64,000 bases of DNA from Sandarakinorhabdus glacialis. GTDB taxonomy: Bacteria > Pseudomonadota > Alphaproteobacteria > Sphingomonadales > Sphingomonadaceae. The stretch is from contig NZ_BMJM01000004.1 in NCBI RefSeq assembly GCF_014643455.1, positions 124,001 through 188,000 on the forward strand, in the 5' to 3' direction. Position numbers and translations under genes: made by a program. This document shows, piece by piece, positions 44,645 to 53,106 of the stretch (within the stretch, counting starts at the first letter, position 1; every line of letters starts with the position of its first letter). The notes below the pieces were generated by a model. That model did no database searches. It saw only the letters and a program-made list of their open reading frames with translations, and had not been told where the DNA came from.

Positions 44645-45234
44645 TCATATTGGCGAGCCAGAGCGCGGCGCGGCGGGCGATGCTGAGCGCGGCGGGGGTC
44701 GTGCATGAAGCGCAGCCGGCGCATGTCGACGAGGAAGGGGTGACGGCGGGGTTGCTCGCGGCGGGGGCGACGCCCGAGCGGGTCGCCGATGCGCTGGCGG
44801 AACTGAAGGCGGTGAAGATTTCGAAGCGGGCGCCGGGGGTGCTGGTGCTGGGGGCGGATTCGGTGGTGGTGGCGGCGGATGGGGCGTTGCTGGCCAAACC
44901 TGACACGCGGGCGGGGGCGGAGGCGCAGTTGCGCGGGCTGTCGGGGACGACGCACCGCCTGGTTTCGGCGGCTGTGCTGGCGCAGGACGGGACGCCGGTG
45001 TGGCGCGCGGGCGGCGCGGCGCGGCTGACGATGCGGGTGTTGTCGGAGGGGTTTATACGCGATTATCTCGATGCCGAAGGTGAAGATGTGTTGGGCTGTG
45101 TGGGGTGCTACCGGATCGAGGGGCTGGGGGCGCAATTGTTCGTGAAGGTCGAGGGCGACCAGTTCGTCATTCGCGGGCTGCCGTTGCTGGCGCTGCTCGA
45201 TTACCTGCGGGTGCGCGGGGTGATTGGCGCGTGA
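44641..45234 (+). CDS. Maf-like nucleotide pyrophosphatase
   Basis: The 197-residue protein belongs to the Maf/YhdE family, house-cleaning pyrophosphatases acting on nucleotides such as dTTP, UTP or modified bases. It has ILASQSAARRAMLSAAG at the start, GADSVVVAADGALLAKP with the conserved acidic centre, and YLDAEGEDVLGCVGCYRIEGLG. The start is GTG, overlapping the PPSR stop (GTGA). Confidence 0.92.
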   Translation: MIILASQSAARRAMLSAAGVVHEAQPAHVDEEGVTAGLLAAGATPERVADALAELKAVKISKRAPGVLVLGADSVVVAADGALLAKPDTRAGAEAQLRGLSGTTHRLVSAAVLAQDGTPVWRAGGAARLTMRVLSEGFIRDYLDAEGEDVLGCVGCYRIEGLGAQLFVKVEGDQFVIRGLPLLALLDYLRVRGVIGA

Positions 45235-46052
45235 CGGTTTTTGCGGAGGTGATCGGCGACCCTGTGGCGCAGGCGAAATCGCCGGTGATCCATGGGTTCT
45301 GGCTGGAAAAGCTGGGGCTGGCGGCGGAATATGGCGCGGTGCGGGTGCCGGCAGAGGGGTTGGCGGCGTATCTGGCGGTGCGGAGCATCGAGCCGGGCTG
45401 GCGGGGGTGCAATGTCACGATTCCTCACAAGCAGAGCGTGATGCCGCTGGTGGCGGACCTGGAGGAAAGTGCGCGGCAGGTCGGGGCGGCGAATATCGTC
45501 TATCCGGGGGCGCATGGCCTGACCGGGGCGAACAGCGATGTCGATGGCGTCAGGGAGAGCCTCGGGGCGCGGGCGGCGGGGGTGACGTGCCTGATCGGCG
45601 CGGGGGGCGCGGCGCGGGCGGCGGTATTTGCCTTGCAGGGGGCTGGGGTCGGCGAATTGCGGATCGTCGTGCGGCGGCCCGAGAGCGGGCGGGAGTTGCT
45701 CGAACGGTTCGGAATTGCGGGGGCGGTGTTCGGGTTCGATGATGCGGGGGCGGCGCTGGCGGGGGCGGAGACGGTGATCAATGCGAGTTCGCTAGGGATG
45801 AACGGGCAGCCTGTTATGCCCGACGCGGTGTTGGACGGGCTGGCGAGGACGGCGGCGGGGGCGCTGGTGCTCGACATGGTCTATGCGCCGCTCGAGACGC
45901 GATTGCTGGCGGCGGCGCGGGCGTTGGGACGCCGGCCGGTCGATGGGCTGACGATGCTCATTGGCCAGGCGGACCAGGCGTTCCGGCTGTTTTTCGGGGC
46001 GGAGGCGCCGCGCCGGTTCGATGCGGAATTGCGGGCGTTGCTGACAATATGA
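45231..46052 (+). CDS. aroE: Shikimate dehydrogenase
   Basis: AroE reduces 3-dehydroshikimate with NADPH in the shikimate pathway. The 273-residue protein shows EVIGDPVAQAKSPVIHGFWL, CNVTIPHKQSV with the catalytic lysine, GANSDVDG with the catalytic aspartate, the cofactor motif LIGAGGAARAAVFAL, and GLTMLIGQADQAFRLFFG at the end. The start is GTG in a GTGA overlap with maf. Confidence 0.95.
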   Translation: MTVFAEVIGDPVAQAKSPVIHGFWLEKLGLAAEYGAVRVPAEGLAAYLAVRSIEPGWRGCNVTIPHKQSVMPLVADLEESARQVGAANIVYPGAHGLTGANSDVDGVRESLGARAAGVTCLIGAGGAARAAVFALQGAGVGELRIVVRRPESGRELLERFGIAGAVFGFDDAGAALAGAETVINASSLGMNGQPVMPDAVLDGLARTAAGALVLDMVYAPLETRLLAAARALGRRPVDGLTMLIGQADQAFRLFFGAEAPRRFDAELRALLTI

Positions 46053-46639
46053 TCATCATCGGGCTGACCGGGTCGATCGGCATGGGCAAGTCGACGGTGG
46101 CGGCAATGTTCGAGAGCCTGGGGGTGCCGGTGTTCGATGCCGATGCCGAGGTGCGCAATGTCCAGGGGCCGGGCGGGCGCGCGCTGGCGGCGATCGAGGC
46201 GGAATTTCCGGGGACGACGCACGCCGGCGGGCTTCACCGCGAGAAACTGGGCGCGCATGTGTTCGGCAATGCGGCGAGCTTGCGGAAACTGGAGAAGATC
46301 CTGCATCCGCTGGTGGCGGAGGCGCAATCGGCGTTCCTGGGGGCGCACCGGCAGAAGGATGCGGTGATCCTGGACGTGCCCTTGCTGTTCGAGAAGGGCG
46401 GCTGGAAACGCTGCCATATGTCGATCGTCGTCAGCGCGCCGTACCGGGTGCAGCGGGCGCGGGTGCTGGCGCGACCGGGGATGACCGAGGCGAAGTTCGC
46501 CGGAATTTTGAAGTCGCAGATGCCCGACCGGGAGAAGCGCAAGCTGGCGGACGTGGTAATCGAGACGGGGCGGGGACGGCGGCACACCTGGCTGGCGGTG
46601 AACGAGGTGGTGAAGGGCCTCCGGCGGGAAGGGGCCTGA
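46049..46639 (+). CDS. coaE: Dephospho-CoA kinase
   Basis: CoaE phosphorylates dephospho-CoA, the last step of coenzyme A synthesis. The 196-residue protein has the P-loop GLTGSIGMGKSTVAAMFESLG, VFDADAEV, and DVPLLFEKGGWKRC. It overlaps aroE in ATGA. In related genomes dnaQ usually follows coaE at once; here a 5.7-kb block lies between them. A strong hairpin overlaps the end of the gene. Confidence 0.95.
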   Translation: MIIIGLTGSIGMGKSTVAAMFESLGVPVFDADAEVRNVQGPGGRALAAIEAEFPGTTHAGGLHREKLGAHVFGNAASLRKLEKILHPLVAEAQSAFLGAHRQKDAVILDVPLLFEKGGWKRCHMSIVVSAPYRVQRARVLARPGMTEAKFAGILKSQMPDREKRKLADVVIETGRGRRHTWLAVNEVVKGLRREGA

Positions 46640-46648
46640 GGCCCCTTC
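46628..46648. terminator. Hairpin at the end of coaE
   Basis: GAAGGGGCC and GGCCCCTTC form a nine-base stem with a TGA loop that includes the coaE stop. It is followed by CACCCCC and not by a T run, so it may act with Rho or serve as a border between the convergent coaE and M10 peptidase genes. Confidence 0.6.
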
Positions 46649-46657
46649 ACCCCCAAT

Positions 46658-47461
46658 CTATCGTGCGTGGCTGACTGACAATTTCCGGCGGCGCCGGACG
46701 GCCATGCCCGTCAAGGCGAAACCCGTGATCAGCAGGGCCCAGCTGCCGGGTTCGGGCACCGCGCCCGCAGCGAAACCTGGAAGATACATCCCGTCGCCCG
46801 ACATGCTGAGCTTGGTGCCGGGCAACTGGGTCTGATCGAGCGACCTGTAGATGATGTTGAGCCCGGCAAAATCCATGGAGCCCGGCGCGAGGTTCGACCG
46901 GCCATAAGCCGTGCCGCCATCGGGATCATTGCTGTAGTCCATGCACGACCCGGTATTGTCGTCACTGCGGATCGCGTTGTTGTGATCAAGGCCGATGGTG
47001 TGGCCAAGCTCGTGGCACAGCACCGACTTGCGCCACGCGGACGTATTATAGCGGGCCTGCTGGAAATAGGTTTCGTTGAGCTTGACGGTCGCCATGACGA
47101 CGAAGCCGCCCGAGGTCCAGACATTGGCATAGCCGAGCCAGCCCTTGGTGCCATAGTTGCCACTGCAAACCTGGATGGTCGCGAGCGACGCGGCGCATGT
47201 CGAATTTACCGTGCCGCGGCTGCCGATCAGGTCGAGCTGCGAGGCTTGCGACCAGCCGGCGAGCGCCGGTGCAAAAAAGCTGCTCCATGCGGAGGACGTA
47301 CGGTTGACCGTTTTTATGGCCAGGGTGCCGGTTCGCGCCCAGCGATAGCCATTCCACGAGCCGGTCGTGACGGCCTGGGCAGGTGCGGTGAGCAGGCAGG
47401 TCGACAAAGCGAATATCATCGCCGAGGCAAGGCCACGGCGCGGTGAATTTACCGGTATCAA
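46658..47461 (-). CDS. Secreted zinc metallopeptidase with PEP-CTERM anchor
   Basis: The 267-residue protein has a signal peptide, a metzincin-type zinc motif HELGHTIGLDH (three histidines and the catalytic glutamate) with SCMDYS downstream as the Met-turn, and a C-terminal PEPGSWALLITGF helix followed by RRRRK, the PEPxxWA sorting signal. It should be placed at the cell surface or in the matrix by an exosortase. The TTG at 47,461 is chosen because an AGGAG site lies six bases upstream and the signal peptide follows at once. Confidence 0.85.
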   Translation of the reverse strand: MIPVNSPRRGLASAMIFALSTCLLTAPAQAVTTGSWNGYRWARTGTLAIKTVNRTSSAWSSFFAPALAGWSQASQLDLIGSRGTVNSTCAASLATIQVCSGNYGTKGWLGYANVWTSGGFVVMATVKLNETYFQQARYNTSAWRKSVLCHELGHTIGLDHNNAIRSDDNTGSCMDYSNDPDGGTAYGRSNLAPGSMDFAGLNIIYRSLDQTQLPGTKLSMSGDGMYLPGFAAGAVPEPGSWALLITGFALTGMAVRRRRKLSVSHAR

Positions 47462-47781
47462 TCGGATCTCCTGTCGAATGCCGCCCGGCCCTGTACCGGC
47501 TATGCTCCCCCCGGAGACGGAGACCCCTGCTCGCAGCTGTACCGCAGCGCGGCAATATGCCCGGCACGCGGCGAAGCAAATATTACGGCAGACCGGGAAC
47601 CTTTCCGGTTGTTGCGAAAGCGAAACTGGCAATGGGTGTTTGTATGCGGTGATTTCCTCATCGATTTGACCTCCACGAGGTCGTTTGCCTCGATCAAAAG
47701 GCCCATGCGGCGACCCTGCTCACGACAGTGCGTCGGCTTCTCAGGCACGACTGCGTGCCCGGTCAGACTAGTTGTTTCGCG

Positions 47782-47796
47782 ACCGAAAGTTTCGGT
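47782..47796. promoter_or_regulatory. Perfect palindrome upstream of a sigma-54 promoter
   Basis: ACCGAAA-G-TTTCGGT is a perfect 15-base dyad, centred about 95 bases upstream of the -24 element at 47,883. That distance is usual for the enhancer sites of sigma-54 activators. The remainder of the 47,462-47,945 gap shows no convincing gene. Confidence 0.55.
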
Positions 47797-47881
47797 AAGC
47801 TTTACAGTTCGTTTAGAGGTACGCCGTGCCGACCGGCGTCAGGTGTCTGGAATGCTAACGTTATCTTAATATCCCGGTAAA

Positions 47882-47897
47882 TGGCATGATCCTTGCT
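47882..47897 (+). promoter_or_regulatory. Sigma-54 (-24/-12) promoter
   Basis: TGGCATGATCCTTGCT has GG at 47,883-47,884 and GC at 47,895-47,896 with exactly ten bases between, matching the RpoN consensus TGGCAC-N5-TTGC well. It lies about 50 bases before the TTG start of the PEP-CTERM gene at 47,946. An ATG at 47,886 falls inside the promoter, which argues against that ATG as the gene start. Confidence 0.75.
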
Positions 47898-47945
47898 GGA
47901 GCGATTCCATGGCCAATCTCGGTCGCAACGAATGGTAGCTCCATC

Positions 47946-49091
47946 TTGAAACACCTCTGTCGTCTTCTGCCGGTCCTCCTTGCCGGTGCCGCGTTCGCCT
48001 CAAGTGCCACGGCCGTCACGCCGCTGCAGATCTCGGTTACCAGCAATCCCTCGGCGGCTGAATCCACCATCCTGGCGGCAACGGTATCCGGCGGCAACGC
48101 CACCGCGACCGCCAACGGCAGCGTGACGACATCGGATGTCGCTGTCGGCAAGTTCGATACCGCGACCGGTATCCTGACAGGCGCCACGGTCCATGTGAAT
48201 ACCGCCGTGTCGGCGGTTGCCCAGGTAACCGGAACGGTTGCTGCCAGCGGAGGTGGCCGTACGGTCACTTCGGGCACGGCAATGACCGGCTCCATTTCCA
48301 CAGCCGGAGTCACGTTTTCGTCCGGCGCGTTGACGGCCAGCCGCCAATGCACGGGCGGCAACTGCCCGAACAGCCCGTCCAACCAGTCGACAACGACCAC
48401 GGGTTCGATTGTCGGCACATCGGCAGTGCCTCTCGCCAACCTGTCGTCCTACGCCGGCGCCGGCGCGGTCAACTTCACCCGCTCGGCCAGCGGCAGCACC
48501 ACCGTGACCAACGGCTCGGGGGCACTCAGCGGGACCGCCAACGGCCTTTTCGGTTTCGGCAGCGCCACGCCGGCGAGCAACGTTTACAGCATCACCTACG
48601 ACTATCTGAACTTCGCCAATCCGTCATTCAGCGGCTCATCGACGGTGACCAACCTGTTGCTCGACTTCGGCACGCTGATCCAGAACAGTGGCCCGGTGAC
48701 GCTGAATTTCACGCTGTACAACATCGGCAACATCAATACTGCCGGCCTCAGCTTGACCGGGATCAGCCGCGAAACCGGCAATATGGCCTTCAGCTCGAAC
48801 ATCTCGCCGTTCGTCAACGGCCTCGCCGGCGGCAACTCGCTGACCTACAGCATGACCTTCAACCCGGTCGCACTCGGCACAGCCAATGACCTGTTTTCCT
48901 TTGCGCTGGCGGATTACGCGCCCGGCGGGGTCGGGGGCAAAGCCTATACGTTGAAGGCGGAAGCCCGCGCCATTGTCGTCTCCGACTTCGACATCATTCC
49001 CGAGCCGGCGACCTGGCTCATGATGATCGTCGGCTATGGCCTCGTCGGATTTGCGCATCGGCGGCGCCGGCGGATAGCCGCTCACGCTTGA
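47946..49091 (+). CDS. PEP-CTERM sorting domain-containing extracellular protein
   Basis: The 381-residue protein has a signal peptide (MKHLCRLLPVLLAGAAFASS), a long serine-, threonine- and glycine-rich body without cysteine-rich or enzyme motifs, then a segment (LDFGTLIQNSGPVTLNFTLYNIG, LTYSMTFNPVALGTA) of the choice-of-anchor type, and PEPATWLMMIVGYGLVGFAHRRRRR at the end. It should be an exported matrix or surface protein sorted by exosortase. The frame is open to 47,886; the TTG at 47,946 is preferred because it starts the signal peptide and lies downstream of the sigma-54 promoter. Confidence 0.8.
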   Translation: MKHLCRLLPVLLAGAAFASSATAVTPLQISVTSNPSAAESTILAATVSGGNATATANGSVTTSDVAVGKFDTATGILTGATVHVNTAVSAVAQVTGTVAASGGGRTVTSGTAMTGSISTAGVTFSSGALTASRQCTGGNCPNSPSNQSTTTTGSIVGTSAVPLANLSSYAGAGAVNFTRSASGSTTVTNGSGALSGTANGLFGFGSATPASNVYSITYDYLNFANPSFSGSSTVTNLLLDFGTLIQNSGPVTLNFTLYNIGNINTAGLSLTGISRETGNMAFSSNISPFVNGLAGGNSLTYSMTFNPVALGTANDLFSFALADYAPGGVGGKAYTLKAEARAIVVSDFDIIPEPATWLMMIVGYGLVGFAHRRRRRIAAHA

Positions 49092-49148
49092 ACGCAGGCG
49101 AGCCGGGCGGTGAGGAACTCACCGCCCGGCCGTCAGATGCGACCTGCC

Positions 49149-49805
49149 TTACGCGGCAACGGTTCGATGAGCCTGGCGCCGCCGCAAGCTGGCACCAACG
49201 AGACCAAAGCCGGCCATCAGCAGCAGCCAGGACTGGGGCTCCGGAACCGGAGAAGGTGCGCCGCCGCCGTCATCGATGCTGCCGATGCCGCCGATCCGGA
49301 ACTGCCGGACGTCACGGACATCCCCGTTCAGAGTGAAGCTGACATTGGTGATGAACTGATCGTCAAAGGCACGGGCCGAGAAGAAGTTCTGGCCGCGGCC
49401 GATAGCGAAGTCGTCGCTAAACACCGTGCCGAACTGATCGGTGAAGTTGAGCATGACCGAGGTCGCCGTTGCCTGGGTTCCAAAGATGTTGAACTCGACT
49501 TCGGTGAAACCAAGGCCAGTGCCGAGAGCGAAGGCCAGCTGACTCAGATTGCCATCCGCCCCGGTAATGCGCGCCTGGCCGGACGAAGGCGTGGCAAGGA
49601 GCTCATTGCCAGTGAACGTCACTGGCAAATTGGTCTGGCTGGTGACGCCAAACGCGTTGTTTCCGCTGGGTGGCGGGCCCTGGAACAGGACGTTTTCGTC
49701 GGGCTGGACGACGCCCGGGGTTGAATAAATCACGATGGTAGCACTTGCCGGCGCGGCCGCGCAGACGATCGCTAGAGCTGAGAACGCAACAATTACTTTC
49801 GACAT
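49149..49805 (-). CDS. PEP-CTERM sorting domain-containing extracellular protein
   Basis: The 218-residue protein has a signal peptide (MSKVIVAFSALAIVCAAAPASA), a beta-rich body of unknown function (FTGNELLATPSSGQARITG, VEFNIFGTQATATSVMLNF) and the anchor PEPQSWLLLMAGFGLVGASLRRRQ. The ATG at 49,805 is preceded by a perfect AGGAGG site; an exact sigma-54 promoter lies about 40 bases upstream. It is convergent with the other PEP-CTERM gene, 57 bases apart. Confidence 0.85.
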   Translation of the reverse strand: MSKVIVAFSALAIVCAAAPASATIVIYSTPGVVQPDENVLFQGPPPSGNNAFGVTSQTNLPVTFTGNELLATPSSGQARITGADGNLSQLAFALGTGLGFTEVEFNIFGTQATATSVMLNFTDQFGTVFSDDFAIGRGQNFFSARAFDDQFITNVSFTLNGDVRDVRQFRIGGIGSIDDGGGAPSPVPEPQSWLLLMAGFGLVGASLRRRQAHRTVAA

Positions 49806-49836
49806 GGTTCCTCCTAGGATCCCCCGGAATAGGACA

Positions 49837-49853
49837 AGCAAGATGCATGCCAA
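49837..49853 (-). promoter_or_regulatory. Sigma-54 (-24/-12) promoter
   Basis: Read on the minus strand, TTGGCATGCATCTTGCTT has GG at 49,851-49,850 and GC at 49,839-49,838, separated by exactly ten bases. The predicted transcript start is about 20 bases before the ATG, leaving just enough room for the AGGAGG site. Confidence 0.78.
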
Positions 49854-50153
49854 CCATACGGGTTCGTTTCCGTAACAATTGTAACGGTTTGTATAAAATA
49901 ATGGATTCCCTATTCGGTGTATTGTTTTGATAACGTCACATTTTATGGAAGTGTAAAGTAGACCGACACTTTTGATTGTGTTCCCATAATGAGTAGCTAT
50001 TCAGCTCTCTATTGGATTACACCGTTCGGTAGTCGCGCTTGAAGGCCGTAATTATTTCGTTTGGCGATGCATTTTTCGGTGAAATCTGGCCTGATGTGTT
50101 GCGCTGCGAATTTGGTAGAAGCAGCTTGTCGACGGTTTTGGGAGGATCTTGTT
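49854..50153. other. A+T-rich intergenic region with near-perfect palindrome
   Basis: This stretch is strikingly A+T-rich for the window (for example TTTGTATAAAATAATGG). It contains the dyad CCGTAACAATTGTAACGG (49,870-49,887, one mismatched pair) 17 bases upstream of the sigma-54 -24 element of the minus-strand PEP-CTERM gene, and the promoter of the broken DUF885 gene on the other side. No gene was recognised. Confidence 0.6.
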
Positions 50154-52041
50154 TTGGGCATTCGTTTGGCGTTCTCGGCGTTTATGCTGGCTGGTTGTGC
50201 GGTGCAGCCGTTGATGGGGGCGGCGGTGCTTGCCGCGACGGCGGCTGCGGGTAGCGCCGCGACGGCGGCTGCGGGTAGCGCCGCGACGGCGGCTACGGCG
50301 GCGGCTGTTGACAGCAAGGCCGAGGATGCACGGCTGGGTGCGTTTCTCGATGCGGCGTTCGATGCCAATACGGCGCTGAGCCCGGAGGCGCAGACGTCAC
50401 TCGGGTCGAAGGCAAATTACGACAGGCTCGACGATTATACCGACGCCGTCGATGTGCGGCGGATGGCGTTGGCGGAGACGCAGCTGGCGGAGATGAAGGC
50501 GAAGTTCTCGCCCGACCGGCTGGGGCAGCAGGCGCGGCTGAGTTATCGCCTGTTCGAGACGCAGGTCGAGCGGGCGCGCCGGCAATATCCGTTCCGGACC
50601 TATGGCTTTCCGGTTTCGACGAACGGCAGCCCGGCGGGGGAATATCCCGGTGTTCCTCGCCAACGAGCACCGGATCGACAACGTTGCCGATGCAAAGGCT
50701 TATATTGCGCGGATCGGCGAGACCGAGCGGGTGATGCGCGAGGTGGCGCAGGTGATGCGCGGCCAGGCGGCGGCGGGAATCGTGCCGCCGAAGATGGTGT
50801 TCAAGCCGGCGCGCGAGGATGCGGCGAAGGTGATCACCGGGCGGCCGTTCACGGCTGGGCCCGACAGCATCGTGTTGGCGGATTTCAGGAAGAAGGTTGC
50901 GGCGCTCGAGGCGCCGGCGGCTGACAAGGCGAAATTGATCGCCGATGCGGAAGCGGCACTGTCGGGACCGTTCAGGCGCGGGTTCACGACATTGTTTGCA
51001 GCGCTCGACGAGATCGAGCCCAAGGCGAAGGGCAATGACGGGGCGTGGAGCCTGCCCAATGGCGCCGCCTATTATGATGCGCGGCTGGCGCAGAACACGA
51101 CGACCGAACTGACGGCGGACCAGATCCACGCGATCGGGTTGGCGTAGGTGGCGAAAATCCGTGCCGAGATGGAGGCGGTAAAGACGCGAATCGGGTTCAA
51201 GGGGTCGCTCGAGGCGTTTTTCGACGCGGTGCGGACCAATCCCGAGTTCAAGTTTCCCAATACGGCGGCCGGGCGCGAGGAATATCTGACCAGGGCGCGG
51301 GCGGTTATTGCCAAGATGATGGCGGCGGCGCCGACGATGTTCCGGACCTTGCCCAAGGCGAAGCTGGAAGTGCGTGCCGTCGAGCCTTGGCGCGAGGGGA
51401 CGGCTTCGGTGGCGTTTTATAATCGGCCGGCGCCGGATGGCTCGCGGCCGGGGATATTCTACGTCAACCTGGCCGACATGAACCAGGTGCAGAAGGTGCA
51501 GCTCGAGGGGATCGCCGTCCATGAGGGGGCGCCGGGGCATCATTTCCAGATCGCGCGGGCGCAGGAATTGCCGGGATTGCCCAAGTTCCGGCGGTTCGGC
51601 GGCTATAGTGCGTATAGCGAGGGCTGGGGGCTCTATACCGAGCGGCTGGCCAAGGAGATGGGGGCCTATGCCGATCCCGATGCCGAGTTCGGGATGCTGT
51701 CGTTGCAGATGTGGCGGGCGATCCGGCTGGTGACCGATACCGGGCTGCATTCGAAGCGGTGGACGCGCGAGCAGGCGATTGCGTTTTTCAAGGCGAATTC
51801 ATCGCTGTCGCCGCTGGATATCGAGCGGGAGGTCAACCGGTACATCAACAATCCTGGGCAGGCGACGAGTTACATGATCGGGCAGCTGAAGATTGGGGAG
51901 TTGCGGGTCCGGGCACAGGCGGCGCTGGGGGACCGGTTCGATATCCGGGATTTTCATGAGGTGGTGCTGGGGAATGGGGCGGTGCCGCTGAATGTGCTCG
52001 AGGCGGAGGTGGATCGGTATGTTGCGGGGAAGCGGGATTAG
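50154..52041 (+). pseudogene. Broken DUF885 family lipoprotein peptidase gene
   Basis: The parts together match a DUF885 (M1-like zinc hydrolase) lipoprotein: a TTG start with GGGAGGAT upstream, a lipobox LAGC, the N-terminal SYRLFETQVERARRQYPFRTYGFPVSTNGSPAG, then NIPVFLANEHRIDN, and the zinc site HEGAPGHHFQIARAQ with YSEGWGLY. Two lesions break it: an extra G in the G5 run at 50,636-50,640 shifts the frame, and a TAG at 51,145-51,147 stands where the family has a sense codon (GLA-stop-VAKIRAEME, commonly GLAEV). Either two sequencing errors or true gene decay would explain this. Confidence 0.88.
50232..50294 (+). repeat. 24-base in-gene tandem repeat
   Basis: Two full units of 24 bases (GCCGCGACGGCGGCTGCGGG then TAGC) and a 15-base partial third encode an alanine-rich AATAAAGS repeat directly after the lipobox of the broken DUF885 gene. 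Such a repeat can vary in copy number by slippage. Confidence 0.75.
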
Positions 52042-52196
52042 GGGCTTTGGTCGAGGGGCGGTGCGTCCCTCAACTTCGCTCGGGATGAGCGGGGTTGGTG
52101 TTTGCCGCTGGGTGCATGATGGGATGGAAGGGACCCTCCCCCGACCCCTCCGTTGAAGAAGGGAGGGGAGAAGAAAGGCGGGGATTATTCGGGACG

Positions 52197-52290
52197 GCTT
52201 GGAGATGGGCCCCGGCCTTCGCCGGGGTGACGGGGGAGAGTAGGGGGTGACGGGGTAGAGTTGGGGGTGACGGGGTAGAGTTGGGGGTGA
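52197..52290. repeat. Family D half-site with 20-base tandem repeats
   Basis: The right arm of the family D repeat (ATGGGCCCCGGCCTTCGCC) is followed by the unit GGGGGTGACGGGGTAGAGTT twice in tandem (52,243-52,262 and 52,263-52,282) and a partial third copy. The full 52,042-52,341 gap holds nothing else recognisable; the plus-strand promoter of dnaQ must lie at its right end. Confidence 0.75.
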
Positions 52291-52341
52291 GGGGGACGAG
52301 CGGCTCTTCTCATTTCGGCGGCTAATCGCTACATCGGCTCG

Positions 52342-53007
52342 ATGCGTGAAATTATCTTCGATACCGAAACGACCGGGATTTTTCCGGGGGACGGCCACCG
52401 GATCGTCGAGATCGGGGCGGTCGAGATGATCGGGAAGGTTTGCACGGGGCGGACGTTTCATACCTATCTCGATCCGTGCCGGCCGATGCCAAAGGACGCG
52501 CAGGCGGTGCACGGGCTGTCGAATGCGTTCCTGTCGGGGCAGCCGGTGTTCGAGATGGTGATTGACGAGTTCCTGGCGTTTATCGGCGACGATCCGCTCG
52601 TCGCGCATAATGCCGTGTTCGACATGGAGTTCGTCAATTGGGAGCTGAAGCGCGCCAATATGCCGGTGATTCCGCATTCGCGGGCGATCGATACGCTGGA
52701 GATGGCGCGGCGGAAGCATCCGGGGGGCAAGAATACGCTCGATGGGCTGTGTTCACGCTACAATGTCGATCTTTCGGCGCGGACCAAGCATGGCGCGCTG
52801 CTCGATGCCGAATTGCTGGCGCAGGTTTATGTCGAACTTTGCGGCGGCCGGCAGATCGGATTCGACCTCGCATCGCAGGCGGTTGTCGAGGTTTTCGAGG
52901 TGGAACGGGTCGAATTCGCCGTGCGTTCCCATGTGGCTACCCCCGAGGAACGGCAAAGGCATGACGCATTTGTATCCGGACTCAAGGACCCGCTCTGGCT
53001 ACACTAG
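52342..53007 (+). CDS. dnaQ: DNA polymerase III subunit epsilon (3'-5' proofreading exonuclease)
   Basis: The 221-residue DEDDh exonuclease proofreads for the replicative polymerase. Motif I is FDTETTG, motif II is HNAVFDMEF, and motif III HGALLDAELLAQVY carries the catalytic histidine and aspartate. The C-terminal part that binds the alpha subunit is present but short. In relatives it lies directly after coaE; here it is separated by the accessory block. Confidence 0.94.
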   Translation: MREIIFDTETTGIFPGDGHRIVEIGAVEMIGKVCTGRTFHTYLDPCRPMPKDAQAVHGLSNAFLSGQPVFEMVIDEFLAFIGDDPLVAHNAVFDMEFVNWELKRANMPVIPHSRAIDTLEMARRKHPGGKNTLDGLCSRYNVDLSARTKHGALLDAELLAQVYVELCGGRQIGFDLASQAVVEVFEVERVEFAVRSHVATPEERQRHDAFVSGLKDPLWLH

Positions 53008-53106
53008 CCATTCTATCCCCAGTGCCGGGGCGGTCATTGACCGGATCGGAGCCGGGGCATAGAGCGACCGCCCGCCGATCGCGGGCACTTAGTGCAGGAG
53101 ACACGC

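Noticed and set aside
47500-47640. Sigma-54 promoter for the metallopeptidase PEP-CTERM gene
   Set aside because: A GG-N10-GC pair exists on the minus strand, but its flanks do not match TGGCAC or TTGC; the match is too weak to report.
47500-47748. 82-codon minus-strand frame between the two PEP-CTERM genes
   Set aside because: Poor composition, no motif and no good ribosome-binding site.
52185-52300. CRISPR-like array in the G-rich direct repeats
   Set aside because: Units of 20 bases stand head to tail without spacers, so this is a tandem repeat, not a CRISPR.
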